A stretch of DNA of 64,000 nucleotides from Treponema berlinense (GCF_900167025.1 NZ_FUXC01000001.1:62001-126000), one strand, 5' to 3'; positions 1-10,144 are shown, numbered from the stretch's first letter. The notes: generated by a model from the sequence alone, not told the origin. Program-made: numbers and translations.

Positions 1-1562
1 TTTGTGTCGATATGAAGGAAGGTAAGGCAGTAGGTAAGGCTTGTAAAGATTACAACACCGATTGCGGCTCCTCCGATTTTTCCTATACCGCCGTTAAACG
101 AAATTCCACCGACTACGCAGGCTGCAATCGCATCCATTTCGTAGCCCTGTCCAGTTCCTGCGCTTGCGTTTGCACGGAATGCTTCCAAAAATGCTCCGCA
201 ACCGTAGAAAATTCCTGCCATAATGAATACGCCCATCGTAACCCAGAAAACCGAAATTCCAGAAACGCTTGCGGCTTCCGAGTTTCCGCCTACTGCGTAC
301 ATGTTTTTTCCAAAAGTTGTTTTGTTCCAGATAAACCATGCTACTATAATTGCAATTATTGCAGGAATAATCAGTTTAGGGAATGTAACAAGTTCACCGT
401 TTATAATTCCTAAAACCCAGCGGCCACCGATTAAATCTTTTACAGAAGAGTCGATTGAACCGACAGGAGTTCCAGTTGTTCCAAAGAACAAAAGTCCGTA
501 AATTATAAGCTGAGAGGCTAGAGTAGAAATAAACGGATGAATTTTTAATTTTGCCGTAAACACGCCTGCAAATGCACAGAATGCCGTACAAAGCAGAATA
601 GAAAGCAACAAAGCAAAAATAAGGCGAACTCCCATTGGAAGCGCTGTAAAATTCCATGGTCCCATGTTAAAGAATTTAACAATGTTTGTTCCAGGATGCA
701 GAATAAGTCCAGTCACAACAGAACCCATTGCAACCATTCGTCCGACGCTCAAGTCTGTTCCAGCAAGCAAAATCAAACCGGCAACTCCGAGAGCGTAGAA
801 CATTCTTGTCGAAGACTGCTCAAGAATCGTAAAGATATTTGGCAAAGTCAAAAGGTTTCCAGCTCCGATTGCAGGGGCGATTATAATGCAGACAACAAAG
901 AAAATTGCAATTGCAATGTAAAGTCCGTTGTCCAAAAAGAATTTTGAAAGTTTAAAACTGTTTTTGTAGTTAATAAAGCCGAGCTGAGCATCTTCAATAA
1001 AATTCGATTTTTCGTTGCGCAGTCCACGGTTAATTGTAACGTGATCTGTAAAAGCCTGTTTTTTTGCATCGCGGCAACGTTCAATTATCGTCTGGCTTTT
1101 GTTTTTTTCATCAAAAAGCGAAGTTTTGAGTTCGTAGCGTGCGGTTTCCTTTTCTGACGGCGACTTTGCGTTTTCAATTCGGGCATTTCCTTCCGCCTTT
1201 ATTTTTCGAATTTCCTGAGCAAAACTTGCTTTTTCAGTTTTTATTTTTTCGTTTTCGGTTGCATTTACGGTTTTTATGTAGTCTTTTGCAGCCAAATTCG
1301 CATAGGCAACCGCTTCTTTTGTAAGAATTTTGTCCTGTGCTTCGTTTTTCTTTGCGAGAGATTTAGCCTCTTCAAGCTGTTTTTTGTAGTCAGCCAAAAT
1401 TTGAGGTTTTTTGTCGTATTCAATCATCGGATTTTTTTTGACTTTTGCAATGGCCTGCTTTATTTCTGTAATTTTATTTACACCGTCTGAGCGCAAGCCG
1501 TGGAGTTTTTCCTGGTATTCTTTAATTTTTGGATTTTCTTGAAGTGTAACAAATTCTGCCAT
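1..1562 (-). CDS. mglC: Sugar ABC transporter permease MglC (partial, C-terminus off the window)
   Basis: Inner-membrane permease of the galactose/methylgalactoside (in treponemes probably glucose/galactose) ABC importer. The reading frame is open from the ATG at 1562 to base 1, and AAGGGAG lies just upstream. About 200 N-terminal residues are highly charged, Lys/Glu/Ala-rich and predicted coiled coil, with no membrane segment. The hydrophobic permease core follows, starting near FFLDNGLYIAIAIFF and including the family-typical stretches LLAGTDLSVGRMVAMGS and CVVGGISFNGGIGKIGGA. E. coli MglC (about 336 residues) has no such extension. The gene is third in mglB-mglA-mglC, and a GC-rich hairpin-string element separates it from mglA. 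The C-terminus lies outside the window. Permease identity is very likely; the role of the extension is unknown. Confidence 0.9.
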   Translation of the reverse strand, partial: MAEFVTLQENPKIKEYQEKLHGLRSDGVNKITEIKQAIAKVKKNPMIEYDKKPQILADYKKQLEEAKSLAKKNEAQDKILTKEAVAYANLAAKDYIKTVNATENEKIKTEKASFAQEIRKIKAEGNARIENAKSPSEKETARYELKTSLFDEKNKSQTIIERCRDAKKQAFTDHVTINRGLRNEKSNFIEDAQLGFINYKNSFKLSKFFLDNGLYIAIAIFFVVCIIIAPAIGAGNLLTLPNIFTILEQSSTRMFYALGVAGLILLAGTDLSVGRMVAMGSVVTGLILHPGTNIVKFFNMGPWNFTALPMGVRLIFALLLSILLCTAFCAFAGVFTAKLKIHPFISTLASQLIIYGLLFFGTTGTPVGSIDSSVKDLIGGRWVLGIINGELVTFPKLIIPAIIAIIVAWFIWNKTTFGKNMYAVGGNSEAASVSGISVFWVTMGVFIMAGIFYGCGAFLEAFRANASAGTGQGYEMDAIAACVVGGISFNGGIGKIGGAAIGVVIFTSLTYCLTFLHIDT

Positions 1563-1587
1563 AATTTTCTCCCTTAAAAATCTTTTA

Positions 1588-1716
1588 GTCGGGCGTTCCC
1601 CTCGCTTTCGTTCGGGTCGCTATGTTCGGAGTTCCGCTTTCGCTCCATTGCTTCGTTTCGCTATTCTCCACTTCGCAATAAGCCTGCGGCTTACTCCTGC
1701 CAGCGCTAACGCTTTG
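1588..1716. repeat. Intergenic hairpin-string element A (between mglA and mglC)
   Basis: GC-rich, non-coding 130-bp insert inside the mgl operon. It contains short perfect inverted repeats, for example GGG-CGTT-CCC (1591-1600), AAGCC-TGC-GGCTT (1680-1692) and AGCG-CTAA-CGCT (1702-1713). Its reverse complement starts AAACAAAGCGTTAGCGC and continues with a segment (GAAACGAAGCAATGGAG) that matches element C near 13,100 (GAAACGGAGCAATGGAG). It is one member of a dispersed family seen at six places in this window. It is presumably transcribed with mglA-mglC; a role in RNA stability or processing is inference only. Confidence 0.7.
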
Positions 1717-1717
1717 T

Positions 1718-3211
1718 TTATAGGTATTTATCCGAAAGCCTTAAAAGTGCTTCCTGATCTGTTTCATTTGTGTTTACGATTCCTGCAAGCCTGTGGTTTG
1801 ACATTACAGCAATTCTGTTTGTAATTCCTAAAATCTCAGGCATTTCGCTGGAAACTACAATAATTGTCTTTCCTTCTTTTGCCATCTGGATTATCAACTG
1901 GTAAATTTCGTATTTTGCTCCAACGTCAATACCTCGAGTTGGCTCGTCAAGCAGAAGAATATCTGGTTCCCGTTCAAGCCATTTTCCGATGATTACCTTT
2001 TGCTGGTTTCCACCGGAAAGAGAAGTAATGAGTTCGTCTGCTGAAACGCATTTTGTGTGCATTTTTTTTATTTCGCGGTTTGCGGCATCGCGCATCTTTC
2101 TTGACGACAGAATCCCGAATTTTTTGTACTGCTCAAGGTTTGTTATGCAGGTGTTAAATTCGATTGTGTCTTTTCCGAACATTCCGTTGAGTTTTCGTTC
2201 TTCTGTAACCATTGCAAAATTGTAGGCCATTGCGTCTTTTGGGCTCGAAAAACGGACAGAGCGGCCGTTCAGAATGATTTCTCCTTTTGAAATTGTCCTT
2301 ACGCCAAAGATTGATTCCAAAAGTTCGCTTCTTCCTGCGCCGACAAGTCCGTAAAGACCAAAAATCTCGCCTTTTTTTACTGTAAACGAAATATCTTCGA
2401 GTTGCGGTGAATATTTTGTCGAAAGATTCTTAATTTCCAGATAATCTTCTCCCGGAGTATTGTCAACGTCCGGAAAACGTTTGTCCAGCGAACGGCCGAC
2501 CATTGCAGAAATCAGTTCGTCCATCTTTGCGTCGAGCGTTGTTTTTTGATAAACCATATTTCCGTCGCGCAAGACTGAAACTTCATCACAAATCTGGAAA
2601 ATTTCGTCCATTTTGTGCGAAATATAAACAAAAGAAACGCCTTTTGCCCTTAAGTCGCGAACGATTGCAAATAATTTATTTATTTCTGGTTCTGTCAGCG
2701 AGGATGTAGGTTCGTCAAGAACTATGATTTTTGCATTGTAAGACACAGCTTTTGCAATTTCTACCATCTGCCGCTGAGAAACAGACATTGTTCTCATAAT
2801 TACATTCGGGTTTACGTTCATTTTTAATGAACTGAAAAGACGGCTTGACTCCCGGAACATCCGTTTTTCATCTACTACGCCGAATTTTTTTGGATACCTT
2901 CCTAAAAAGAGATTGTCCATTACAGTCCTGTCAAGACACTGATTTAATTCCTGATGAACCATCGAAACTCCATTTTCGAGAGCTTCTTTTGGACTTTTAA
3001 AATCAATAGGTTTTCCGTCTAAAAAAAACTGACCTTCGTCCTGTTCGTATATGCCAAAAAGGCATTTCATCATTGTAGATTTTCCAGCGCCATTTTCGCC
3101 CATAAGACCTAAAACAGAGCCTTTTTTGAGCGTAATGTTGATTCCGCTAAGAACCTTATTTTTTCCAAATGATTTTGAAAGATTTTTAATTTCAAGCAGA
3201 TTATCATTCAT
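1718..3211 (-). CDS. mglA: Sugar ABC transporter ATP-binding protein MglA
   Basis: Cytoplasmic ATPase of the Mgl importer, 497 residues, with two tandem ABC domains as is usual for monosaccharide importers. The N-terminal half has Walker A GENGAGKST (about residue 38), a signature-like VSQRQMVEIAKA and Walker B IIVLDEPTSSL. The C-terminal half has a degenerate P-loop (GLVGAGRSE), a clear LSGGNQQKV signature and ILLLDEPTRGID. One canonical and one degenerate site is normal for MglA/RbsA proteins. The start ATG follows AGGGAG. The gene lies downstream of mglB across a long imperfect hairpin and upstream of mglC, so the three form an operon. Substrate assignment rests on the neighbouring mglB. 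Confidence 0.95.
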   Translation of the reverse strand: MNDNLLEIKNLSKSFGKNKVLSGINITLKKGSVLGLMGENGAGKSTMMKCLFGIYEQDEGQFFLDGKPIDFKSPKEALENGVSMVHQELNQCLDRTVMDNLFLGRYPKKFGVVDEKRMFRESSRLFSSLKMNVNPNVIMRTMSVSQRQMVEIAKAVSYNAKIIVLDEPTSSLTEPEINKLFAIVRDLRAKGVSFVYISHKMDEIFQICDEVSVLRDGNMVYQKTTLDAKMDELISAMVGRSLDKRFPDVDNTPGEDYLEIKNLSTKYSPQLEDISFTVKKGEIFGLYGLVGAGRSELLESIFGVRTISKGEIILNGRSVRFSSPKDAMAYNFAMVTEERKLNGMFGKDTIEFNTCITNLEQYKKFGILSSRKMRDAANREIKKMHTKCVSADELITSLSGGNQQKVIIGKWLEREPDILLLDEPTRGIDVGAKYEIYQLIIQMAKEGKTIIVVSSEMPEILGITNRIAVMSNHRLAGIVNTNETDQEALLRLSDKYL

Positions 3212-3271
3212 TTAGATGTCTCCCTAAAAAGGAATTTGAAAAACTGCTCGTAAAAAACGAGACTTAAAAAA

Positions 3272-3382
3272 GAAACTGTCCGTTTTTGTTTTATATGCGG
3301 CTCTTGAACTTTGCCAAAACGTAAAATTGATTTTTGGCAGATTCAAACGCCGCGTTTTATATAGAACTTTTTGGACAGTTTC
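3272..3382 (-). promoter_or_regulatory. Long intercistronic hairpin between mglB and mglA
   Basis: A 10-bp perfect inverted repeat, GAAACTGTCC (3272-3281) and GGACAGTTTC (3373-3382), encloses further imperfect pairing (GCGGC...GCCGC) and an inner stem TGCCAAAA/TTTTTGGCA. In the transcript this makes a roughly 110-nt stem-loop just after the mglB stop. Such structures commonly stabilise the upstream binding-protein mRNA relative to the transporter genes. That role is inferred here. Confidence 0.55.
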
Positions 3383-3400
3383 CTGGCAAACTTTTACTAA

Positions 3401-4681
<1,281 letters not shown>

Positions 4682-4700
4682 AACTGCTTCGTACATATTC

Positions 4701-4729
4701 AGTCTAAAGCCGAATTTTAGTGCCGTCAA
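4701..4729 (-). promoter_or_regulatory. Candidate sigma-70 promoter of mglBAC
   Basis: TTGACG (4724-4729), a 17-bp spacer and TAGACT (4701-4706) on the minus strand, about 100 nt upstream of the mglB start. The -35 box is near-consensus and the -10 box is moderate. Assigned from sequence similarity only. Confidence 0.4.
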
Positions 4730-4816
4730 ACAATTCTTTTTTAATCCAGGAAAAGTTGGCATATTCAGGAAAATTTATTGAAAAATTACAGCTGAGTTTT
4801 TTTGTTTTTGCTAAAA

Positions 4817-5680
4817 CTAGCGAAGAGATTTTTCGATGAGAGGAATTGATTCTGCCATTTTTTCGTTTAGTCCATAAGGCGGATTTACGGCGAGCATTCC
4901 GCTTCCGTACATTTTTGCAAGGCCGGTCATTTCTTCTTCTTTTTTGATATTGATTTCGTAAAAGACCGCTTTTTTGTCTTCGGTATTGTTTGTTTTTTCG
5001 ACGGTGGCGATTACGGTTTGCTTTAGGTATTCAATTTCGTGCTGTCTATGGGAAAGAAGAGGATACCAGATTAAATAAGTTCCTGTTGGCCATTTTTTGT
5101 AAGCCGAAACAAACATTTGAGCCGTCTGTTCATAATCATCCGCGTCTTCGTAACTTGGATCGATTATTACGCAGCCCCGCTTAATTTTTGGAGGGACATT
5201 TGCATTGAGCATAGTTTTTGCGTCTTTCTGGTTTAAGACGATTGAGGGAGAATTTGTTTTTGCATTTTGCGTTAAAACTGGACTTTTTATGTTAAGTTTT
5301 AGTTCTTCAAAAACCTTTGGATGAAGTTCGTTTAAAATCAACTGGTCTTTTTCGCGAAGAAAAGTCCGCGCAATTTCCGGGCTTCCGGGATAAAGTCCTT
5401 TTTTTACGTACAGTTCGAGGATTGAAAGAAAATCTTTTCCAAAAATTTTTTCTAAATCGGAATACGGCGCCCTCAAAAGTTTTTGAATTCCACACTGGGC
5501 TTCGCCGGTTTTTAAAAGGCGTTCGTCGGTCAATGCGTATTTTCCTGAGCCAGAGTGTGTGTCAATTACGCAGAATGGTTTTTCTTTTTTGAGAAGATGC
5601 TGGAGCGTAAAGGCAAAAACTGCGTGTTTTAAAATATCGCCGTAATTTCCGGCATGAAAAGCGTGGATGTAACTTAGCAT
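4817..5680 (-). CDS. rlmJ: 23S rRNA (adenine(2030)-N6)-methyltransferase RlmJ
   Basis: SAM-dependent methyltransferase expected to modify A2030 of 23S rRNA; 287 residues, close to the E. coli length of 280. The N-terminus MLSYIHAFHAGNYGDILKH is diagnostic of RlmJ (E. coli MLSYRHSFHAGNHADVLKH). It is followed by the SAM-binding segment CVIDTHSGSGKYAL and the catalytic-type motif VIIDPSYED, where family members have a DPPYE/DPSYE motif. The C-terminal SGMLAVNPPYGL also matches the family. It is a stand-alone gene downstream of the mglB promoter region and divergent from tyrS. Confidence 0.93.
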   Translation of the reverse strand: MLSYIHAFHAGNYGDILKHAVFAFTLQHLLKKEKPFCVIDTHSGSGKYALTDERLLKTGEAQCGIQKLLRAPYSDLEKIFGKDFLSILELYVKKGLYPGSPEIARTFLREKDQLILNELHPKVFEELKLNIKSPVLTQNAKTNSPSIVLNQKDAKTMLNANVPPKIKRGCVIIDPSYEDADDYEQTAQMFVSAYKKWPTGTYLIWYPLLSHRQHEIEYLKQTVIATVEKTNNTEDKKAVFYEINIKKEEEMTGLAKMYGSGMLAVNPPYGLNEKMAESIPLIEKSLR

Positions 5681-5840
5681 GACAGAATATTATCTCAAAA
5701 AACGCTCTGATTGAATAGAGATAAATTTTTTATTAAAATGAAAGAATGAAAAAAAGAGATTTAAATCCTCTTAGCTTGCAGGATTTTTTCAGGAAAATTT
5801 ATAATTTTAAAGATTGAATTTATTTTTTCGATTGATTTAA

Positions 5841-5940
5841 CGCGGCAGGGGCTGGAGTGGCGGCAAAGCCGTTCCAAAATTTATTTTGGAATAAAACCAC
5901 GCAAGACCCGGTTTTTGCGAATGCAAAAAGCCGCCCGATA
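5841..5940. repeat. Intergenic hairpin-string element B (tyrS leader)
   Basis: Three perfect hairpins in 70 bp: CGGC-AAA-GCCG (5861-5871), TTCCAAAA-TTTA-TTTTGGAA (5872-5891) and TTTTTGC-GAAT-GCAAAAA (5912-5929, extended by CGG/CCG with one bulge). It lies directly 5' of tyrS, so it may be transcribed as leader RNA. No T-box features (T-box TGGNACC sequence, specifier loop) are visible. It resembles the other hairpin-string elements in construction rather than in exact sequence. Confidence 0.55.
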
Positions 5941-5968
5941 AAATTTTCTGAAATTTGGGAGATATAAG

Positions 5969-7213
5969 ATGAATAAAGCACTTGAAACCTTAAAAGAACG
6001 TGGTTTTTTTGCTCAGTGTACGGACGAGCAGGGACTTTCTGATTTGATGGATAAAGGACCGGTTACTTTTTATGTTGGTTGTGATCCGACCGGACCTTCT
6101 TTGCATATTGGACATATGGTTCCTTTTTTTGCATTGAGACATTTGCGCGCTGCCGGACATAACGGAATTGCTCTTATTGGCGGCGGAACTGCAAGAATTG
6201 GTGATCCATCCGGCAAAACAGAAATGCGTAAGATGATTTCTTATGAGCAGATTGATTCGAATGTTGAGCACATTAAGGCTCAGCTCGACAGATTTATCGG
6301 TTTTGATGGAAAAACTGCCCTCAGCGAAAATAACAAAAACTGGCTTGCTGACTTGAACTACATTGATTTTTTGCGCGATATTGGTTCTTGTTTTTCTGTA
6401 AATAAAATGCTTACTTTTGAAGCTTATAAGCAGCGTCTTGAGCGCGGACTTTCTTTTATTGAATTTAACTACCAGCTTTTGCAGGCTTACGACTTTTACT
6501 GTTTGCATCAGCGGCACAATGTTGTTTTGCAGATTGGCGGCGATGATCAGTGGGGAAATATTACTGCCGGGGTTGATTTGATTCGCCGTAAACTTGGTGG
6601 AACTACAGAACTCAATGCCCAGCATCAGGCTTATGGACTTACATTCCCGTTGATTACCCGTTCTGACGGCAAAAAAATGGGCAAGACAGAAAAAGGCGCA
6701 ATCTTCCTTGATCCTGCCCTTACTCCTGTTTTTGACTTTTTCCAGTATTGGCGCAATGTTGCTGATCCGGATGTTGAAAAATTCTTTAAATTGTTTACAT
6801 TCCTCCCGCTTGATGAAATTTCCAGTATCTGTTCGGGCAATATCAACGAGGCTAAGGAGCGTCTTGCCTACGAAGTTACTTCTCTTATTCACGGAAAAGA
6901 GGAGGCGGACAAGGCTCTTGCAGGCGCAAAGGCTGCTTTTAGCGGAGAAGGCGACAAGTCGCATATGCCGACAGCTGAACTTTTGAAGGCGGATTTGGAA
7001 AATGGCCTTGGACTTCTAAATCTTTTTACTACGACAAAGCTTACCGCATCTAATGGAGATGCACGCCGTCTTGTTCAGCAGAATGGAGCCGTTGTTAACG
7101 GAAACGTAATTTCTGACGTAAAATACACTGTAACTTCAAAAGATTTGGATTCTGACGGAGAGCTTGTGCTTCGCGCAGGAAAGAAAAAGTTCTGCCGCGT
7201 TGTATTTAAATAG
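5969..7213 (+). CDS. tyrS: Tyrosyl-tRNA synthetase
   Basis: Class I aminoacyl-tRNA synthetase that charges tRNA-Tyr, 414 residues, as expected for the bacterial enzyme. The HIGH signature appears as LHIGHM (about residue 46) within the Rossmann fold after the substrate-binding YVGCDPTGPSLH. The KMSKS loop is KMGKTEKG (about residue 234), a common TyrRS variant. The C-terminal S4-like RNA-binding domain contains ARRLVQQNGAVVNG. The start ATG is preceded by GGGAG. A strong terminator follows. Monocistronic between divergent rlmJ and the convergent penicillin-binding protein gene. Confidence 0.97.
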   Translation: MNKALETLKERGFFAQCTDEQGLSDLMDKGPVTFYVGCDPTGPSLHIGHMVPFFALRHLRAAGHNGIALIGGGTARIGDPSGKTEMRKMISYEQIDSNVEHIKAQLDRFIGFDGKTALSENNKNWLADLNYIDFLRDIGSCFSVNKMLTFEAYKQRLERGLSFIEFNYQLLQAYDFYCLHQRHNVVLQIGGDDQWGNITAGVDLIRRKLGGTTELNAQHQAYGLTFPLITRSDGKKMGKTEKGAIFLDPALTPVFDFFQYWRNVADPDVEKFFKLFTFLPLDEISSICSGNINEAKERLAYEVTSLIHGKEEADKALAGAKAAFSGEGDKSHMPTAELLKADLENGLGLLNLFTTTKLTASNGDARRLVQQNGAVVNGNVISDVKYTVTSKDLDSDGELVLRAGKKKFCRVVFK

Positions 7214-7250
7214 AATTTTTTAACAGAACTTTTTGAAATAGCTTGAATAA

Positions 7251-7299
7251 AAAAAATCCGGTTTTAGGACATTTTGTCTAAGACCGGATTTTTTTTTGT
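7251..7299 (+). terminator. Rho-independent terminator of tyrS
   Basis: Stem AATCCGGT(T)TTAGGACA paired with TGTCTAAGACCGGATT around a TTTT loop, followed by a run of nine T. An A-run on the 5' side means it could also end the convergent penicillin-binding protein transcript. Confidence 0.85.
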
Positions 7300-7346
7300 T
7301 TTTTGTTTAATGCGCTTTTTTGCGCGGAAACTTTTTGTAGTTTTTT

Positions 7347-9911
7347 TTAGTCCATGAGATAGTTGTAATTTGGAGCCGCTCCATTTTCGTCAAGTTCCTG
7401 ACTGTCTGTTGGACTGAGTTTTGTGTCAAATACGCCAAAATCTCCACTTTGAAGCGGCTTGTCGAGGTTGAATGAAAGAGTAGAATTGTCGCGAATTATG
7501 AGTTCGCTTGCAAAGCCTGCCTTGTAAAGTTCTTTTTCCAGACGGTAAATTCCGATTGTTCGGCTTGAATTTGCCGTTGAGTGAACCGAGCAGACTTGTG
7601 TTGGCTGCGTTCCTTCAAGATACCAGGCTGTAACTTTATGGTTGCCGCATTCCGGAGTGAGAATTCCGCCGCTTACAGAGCAGACTGTCGCTTCGATTAC
7701 GCCGGTTGCCGGTTTTGAAAATTCTTTCATAGGAAGACCGTTGTGGACTTTTTTCATATAATCGGCCCAGGGGTAGCCAGAAAGTGTTGAGCCTGTGAGC
7801 TGAAGTCCGAGTGATTGGCCTGGTTTGTCGAATCCAAACCAGAAAACAGAAGTGTAATATGGCGTAAAGCCGACCGCCCAGGCATCTGCCCAGTTTTGGG
7901 TTGTACCTGTTTTTCCTGCGGCAGGAATTTTGTATAGGCGTCCGTTTGAATCTCTGTAGCGGAGTTTGTTTCCGTTTGAAGAAGGACCTGCAAGACTTCC
8001 AGAACGTACTGTGTTCTGCAGCAATTCTGTCATGACAAAAGCTGTCTGCGGCGAAATTACCTGTGCAGCCGCTCCCTTTGCCTGCAATGCGGTGCGGACT
8101 TCTTTTTCTGGATTTAAGATAACGTTTCCATTTTTGTCTTCTACTGAACGTATTGCAATTGGAGTTACTTCTTTTCCGCCGTTTGCAAATACAGAATATG
8201 CTCTGGCAAGTTCTATCGGTCGTACAGAGCAAACTCCAAGTCCAATCGGATAACCAGGAACAAAACCTCGGTATGGAACTTCTTCTTTAGGAATTCCCAA
8301 AAGCGCGATTGAACGGTTGATTCCGGCTTCAAAACCGATTCCGTCAAGAACTTTGAGCGAAGGAATGTTCATAGAGTGGGCGAGCGCATACCAAAGTTCA
8401 ACATCGCCCTTCCATTCGCCACGGAAGTTTTGAGGAATATATGGTTTTCCGTCAGCCGTGTGGAATACGACCGGCGTGTCTGAAATTATCGAAGTAGGAG
8501 TAAAATTTCTGCTGTCGATTGCGGCAGAATAATAAAGAGGCTTAAAGGCAGATCCCGGCTGAAGTTTTGCCTGCACTGCGCGTATAAACTGGTTTTCGCT
8601 GTCGAATTTGCTTCCTCCGACAAGTGACGTAATGTATCCTGTGTCGTTTTCGAGGGCAATCATCGTGCCTTCGATTGTAGTTTTGCTTACCTTGACTTTT
8701 GCCTGCTGATTAGCCTTGTTTACGATTCCAAGTTTTAGAGAATCAACTCCAAACATGAGCGACATGACGTCCATAACAGGGTTTATCTGGCTTGTATAAG
8801 TTGCCTTTGAAATGGCTTCGTTGCGCTGTTCGCTTACTTTTAAGCTGTTTAGGTTAAAGGTAAGGGCGAGCAGTTCTGTCATCGGTGTATAAACAGAAAA
8901 AGCCTGGTTTGTCAGTTCTCCAGTTGAGCGCTGGTAAGTGCGGTTTGCGTAGCGGATATATCTGTCCATTACATCCTGCGCAACTGCCTGATTTTTTAGG
9001 TTGAGGGTCGTGTTTACTGTAAATCCTGAAGAATAAATGTCTTCAGTTCCGTAGATTAGGTTTCCAAGTTCACGCCTTACATATTCCGAAAACCATGGAG
9101 CGTTGTCGTCGTGGTTGAATACAGCCGCCGTTGCAGTTCTTGTGTAGTCAAAATCTGCCCAATAGTCGTCAAAACTTTCATCTGCCTGTTCTTTTGAAAT
9201 ATATCCTGCGCTGACCATTGTATTCAAAACATCTTTCTGACGGTCCATTGCGCGGTTTGGGTATTCAAACGGATTGTAAAAGGCCGGGTTTGAAAGTTGA
9301 ATTACGAGAATGGCTGCCTCCGCCGGAGTAATTTCTGTTGCATCGTGACCAAAATAGTATTTTGACGCAGCGCTTACGCCATAAGTTCCGCCGCCAAAAT
9401 AAATTTTATTCAGATAGAGTTCTAGAATCTCGTCTTTTGTGTAGCGTCTTTCCATTTGAATTGCCCACCACAATTCCTTTAATTTTCGGCGTATAGACAT
9501 GTCCGTTCTGTCGCAAAAAAGAGTTCCTGCAATCTGCTGTGTTAAAGTTGAACCGCCTCCAAGCGACATTCCAGTGAGTTTTCCGAAAACTGCGCGAAAG
9601 AGAGCTTTTACTGAATATCCGTGGTGGCTGTAAAAAAGCCTGTCTTCGCGTGTTATAAGGGCATCGAGCATACACTGCGGCAAATCCCTTATGCTGATTA
9701 TTTCGCGTTTTTCTTCCGAAGCGAGTTCTGTTATAAGTTCACCATTTATGTCTAAAAGTTTTGTCGGAAGCGAAGTTGAAAATTCCGTGAACTGTTCATT
9801 ATCTTTTATAAATTTTGTATTGCTCAGTGCAAGTCCAAGACCTGCTCCAAAAAAAATGGCGCAGAAAAAAAGGCCGAAGACAAACACGTATGTTGACTTT
9901 TTAATTTTCAT
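7347..9911 (-). CDS. Class A penicillin-binding protein (transglycosylase/transpeptidase)
   Basis: Bifunctional peptidoglycan synthase of the PBP1A type, 854 residues, anchored by one N-terminal membrane helix (about residues 7-29). The glycosyltransferase 51 domain (about 60-240) shows the catalytic EDRLFYSHHG, GGSTLTQQ and RKLKELWWAIQMER motifs. The transpeptidase domain (about 410-740) has SxxK as PGSAFKPL, SxN as SMN, and KTG as AGKTGTTQNWADAW. A C-terminal tail of about 100 residues has two Cys (STPECG-like and QVCSVH segments). The start ATG has only a weak ribosome-binding site. A candidate small RNA with its own terminator lies immediately upstream. Confidence 0.95.
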   Translation of the reverse strand: MKIKKSTYVFVFGLFFCAIFFGAGLGLALSNTKFIKDNEQFTEFSTSLPTKLLDINGELITELASEEKREIISIRDLPQCMLDALITREDRLFYSHHGYSVKALFRAVFGKLTGMSLGGGSTLTQQIAGTLFCDRTDMSIRRKLKELWWAIQMERRYTKDEILELYLNKIYFGGGTYGVSAASKYYFGHDATEITPAEAAILVIQLSNPAFYNPFEYPNRAMDRQKDVLNTMVSAGYISKEQADESFDDYWADFDYTRTATAAVFNHDDNAPWFSEYVRRELGNLIYGTEDIYSSGFTVNTTLNLKNQAVAQDVMDRYIRYANRTYQRSTGELTNQAFSVYTPMTELLALTFNLNSLKVSEQRNEAISKATYTSQINPVMDVMSLMFGVDSLKLGIVNKANQQAKVKVSKTTIEGTMIALENDTGYITSLVGGSKFDSENQFIRAVQAKLQPGSAFKPLYYSAAIDSRNFTPTSIISDTPVVFHTADGKPYIPQNFRGEWKGDVELWYALAHSMNIPSLKVLDGIGFEAGINRSIALLGIPKEEVPYRGFVPGYPIGLGVCSVRPIELARAYSVFANGGKEVTPIAIRSVEDKNGNVILNPEKEVRTALQAKGAAAQVISPQTAFVMTELLQNTVRSGSLAGPSSNGNKLRYRDSNGRLYKIPAAGKTGTTQNWADAWAVGFTPYYTSVFWFGFDKPGQSLGLQLTGSTLSGYPWADYMKKVHNGLPMKEFSKPATGVIEATVCSVSGGILTPECGNHKVTAWYLEGTQPTQVCSVHSTANSSRTIGIYRLEKELYKAGFASELIIRDNSTLSFNLDKPLQSGDFGVFDTKLSPTDSQELDENGAAPNYNYLMD

Positions 9912-9977
9912 ATTCTTATAGAATAAGAAATTACGGCTCTTTAGTCAATGTAATGGGTTTGTTCGCTTTGAATTTAT

Positions 9978-10063
9978 AAAAAAAGACCGGCTTTAGATAG
10001 CCGGTCCATGCCCATCAGGCAGTCGGGCTCAATGGGTGGGAGGGGATAATTGACGCCCGACAA
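9978..10063 (-). ncRNA. Candidate structured small RNA or leader with C-rich loop
   Basis: Read on the minus strand, three hairpins follow one another. First, GTCGGGC/GCCCGAC (10022-10061) with an inner TCAAT/ATTGA helix and a pyrimidine-rich loop TATCCCCTCCCACCC. Second, TGCC/GGCA (10009-10021). Third, GACCGGCT/AGCCGGTC (9985-10006) followed by seven U, a convincing intrinsic terminator. No ORF fits. An AT-rich TATATATAT stretch precedes the first stem but no clean -35 is seen. It could be an independent sRNA, a 3'-UTR product of the upstream gene, or a terminated leader of the penicillin-binding protein gene. The loop is complementary to the GGGAG Shine-Dalgarno sequences common here. Confidence 0.5.
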
Positions 10064-10144
10064 TATATATATCGTCATTTTATTTAAAATTCTTTAACTG
10101 TTTTTTATTTTTTGTGAGGAAAATAAGAAAATCTAAAAACAATT

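Noticed and set aside
5841-5940. T-box riboswitch in the tyrS leader
   Set aside because: No T-box sequence, specifier loop or antiterminator; the hairpins fit the dispersed element family and this is not a Gram-positive genome.
5990-6964. 324-residue minus-strand open frame opposite tyrS
   Set aside because: It is the antisense shadow of tyrS; the plus-strand protein has all synthetase motifs.
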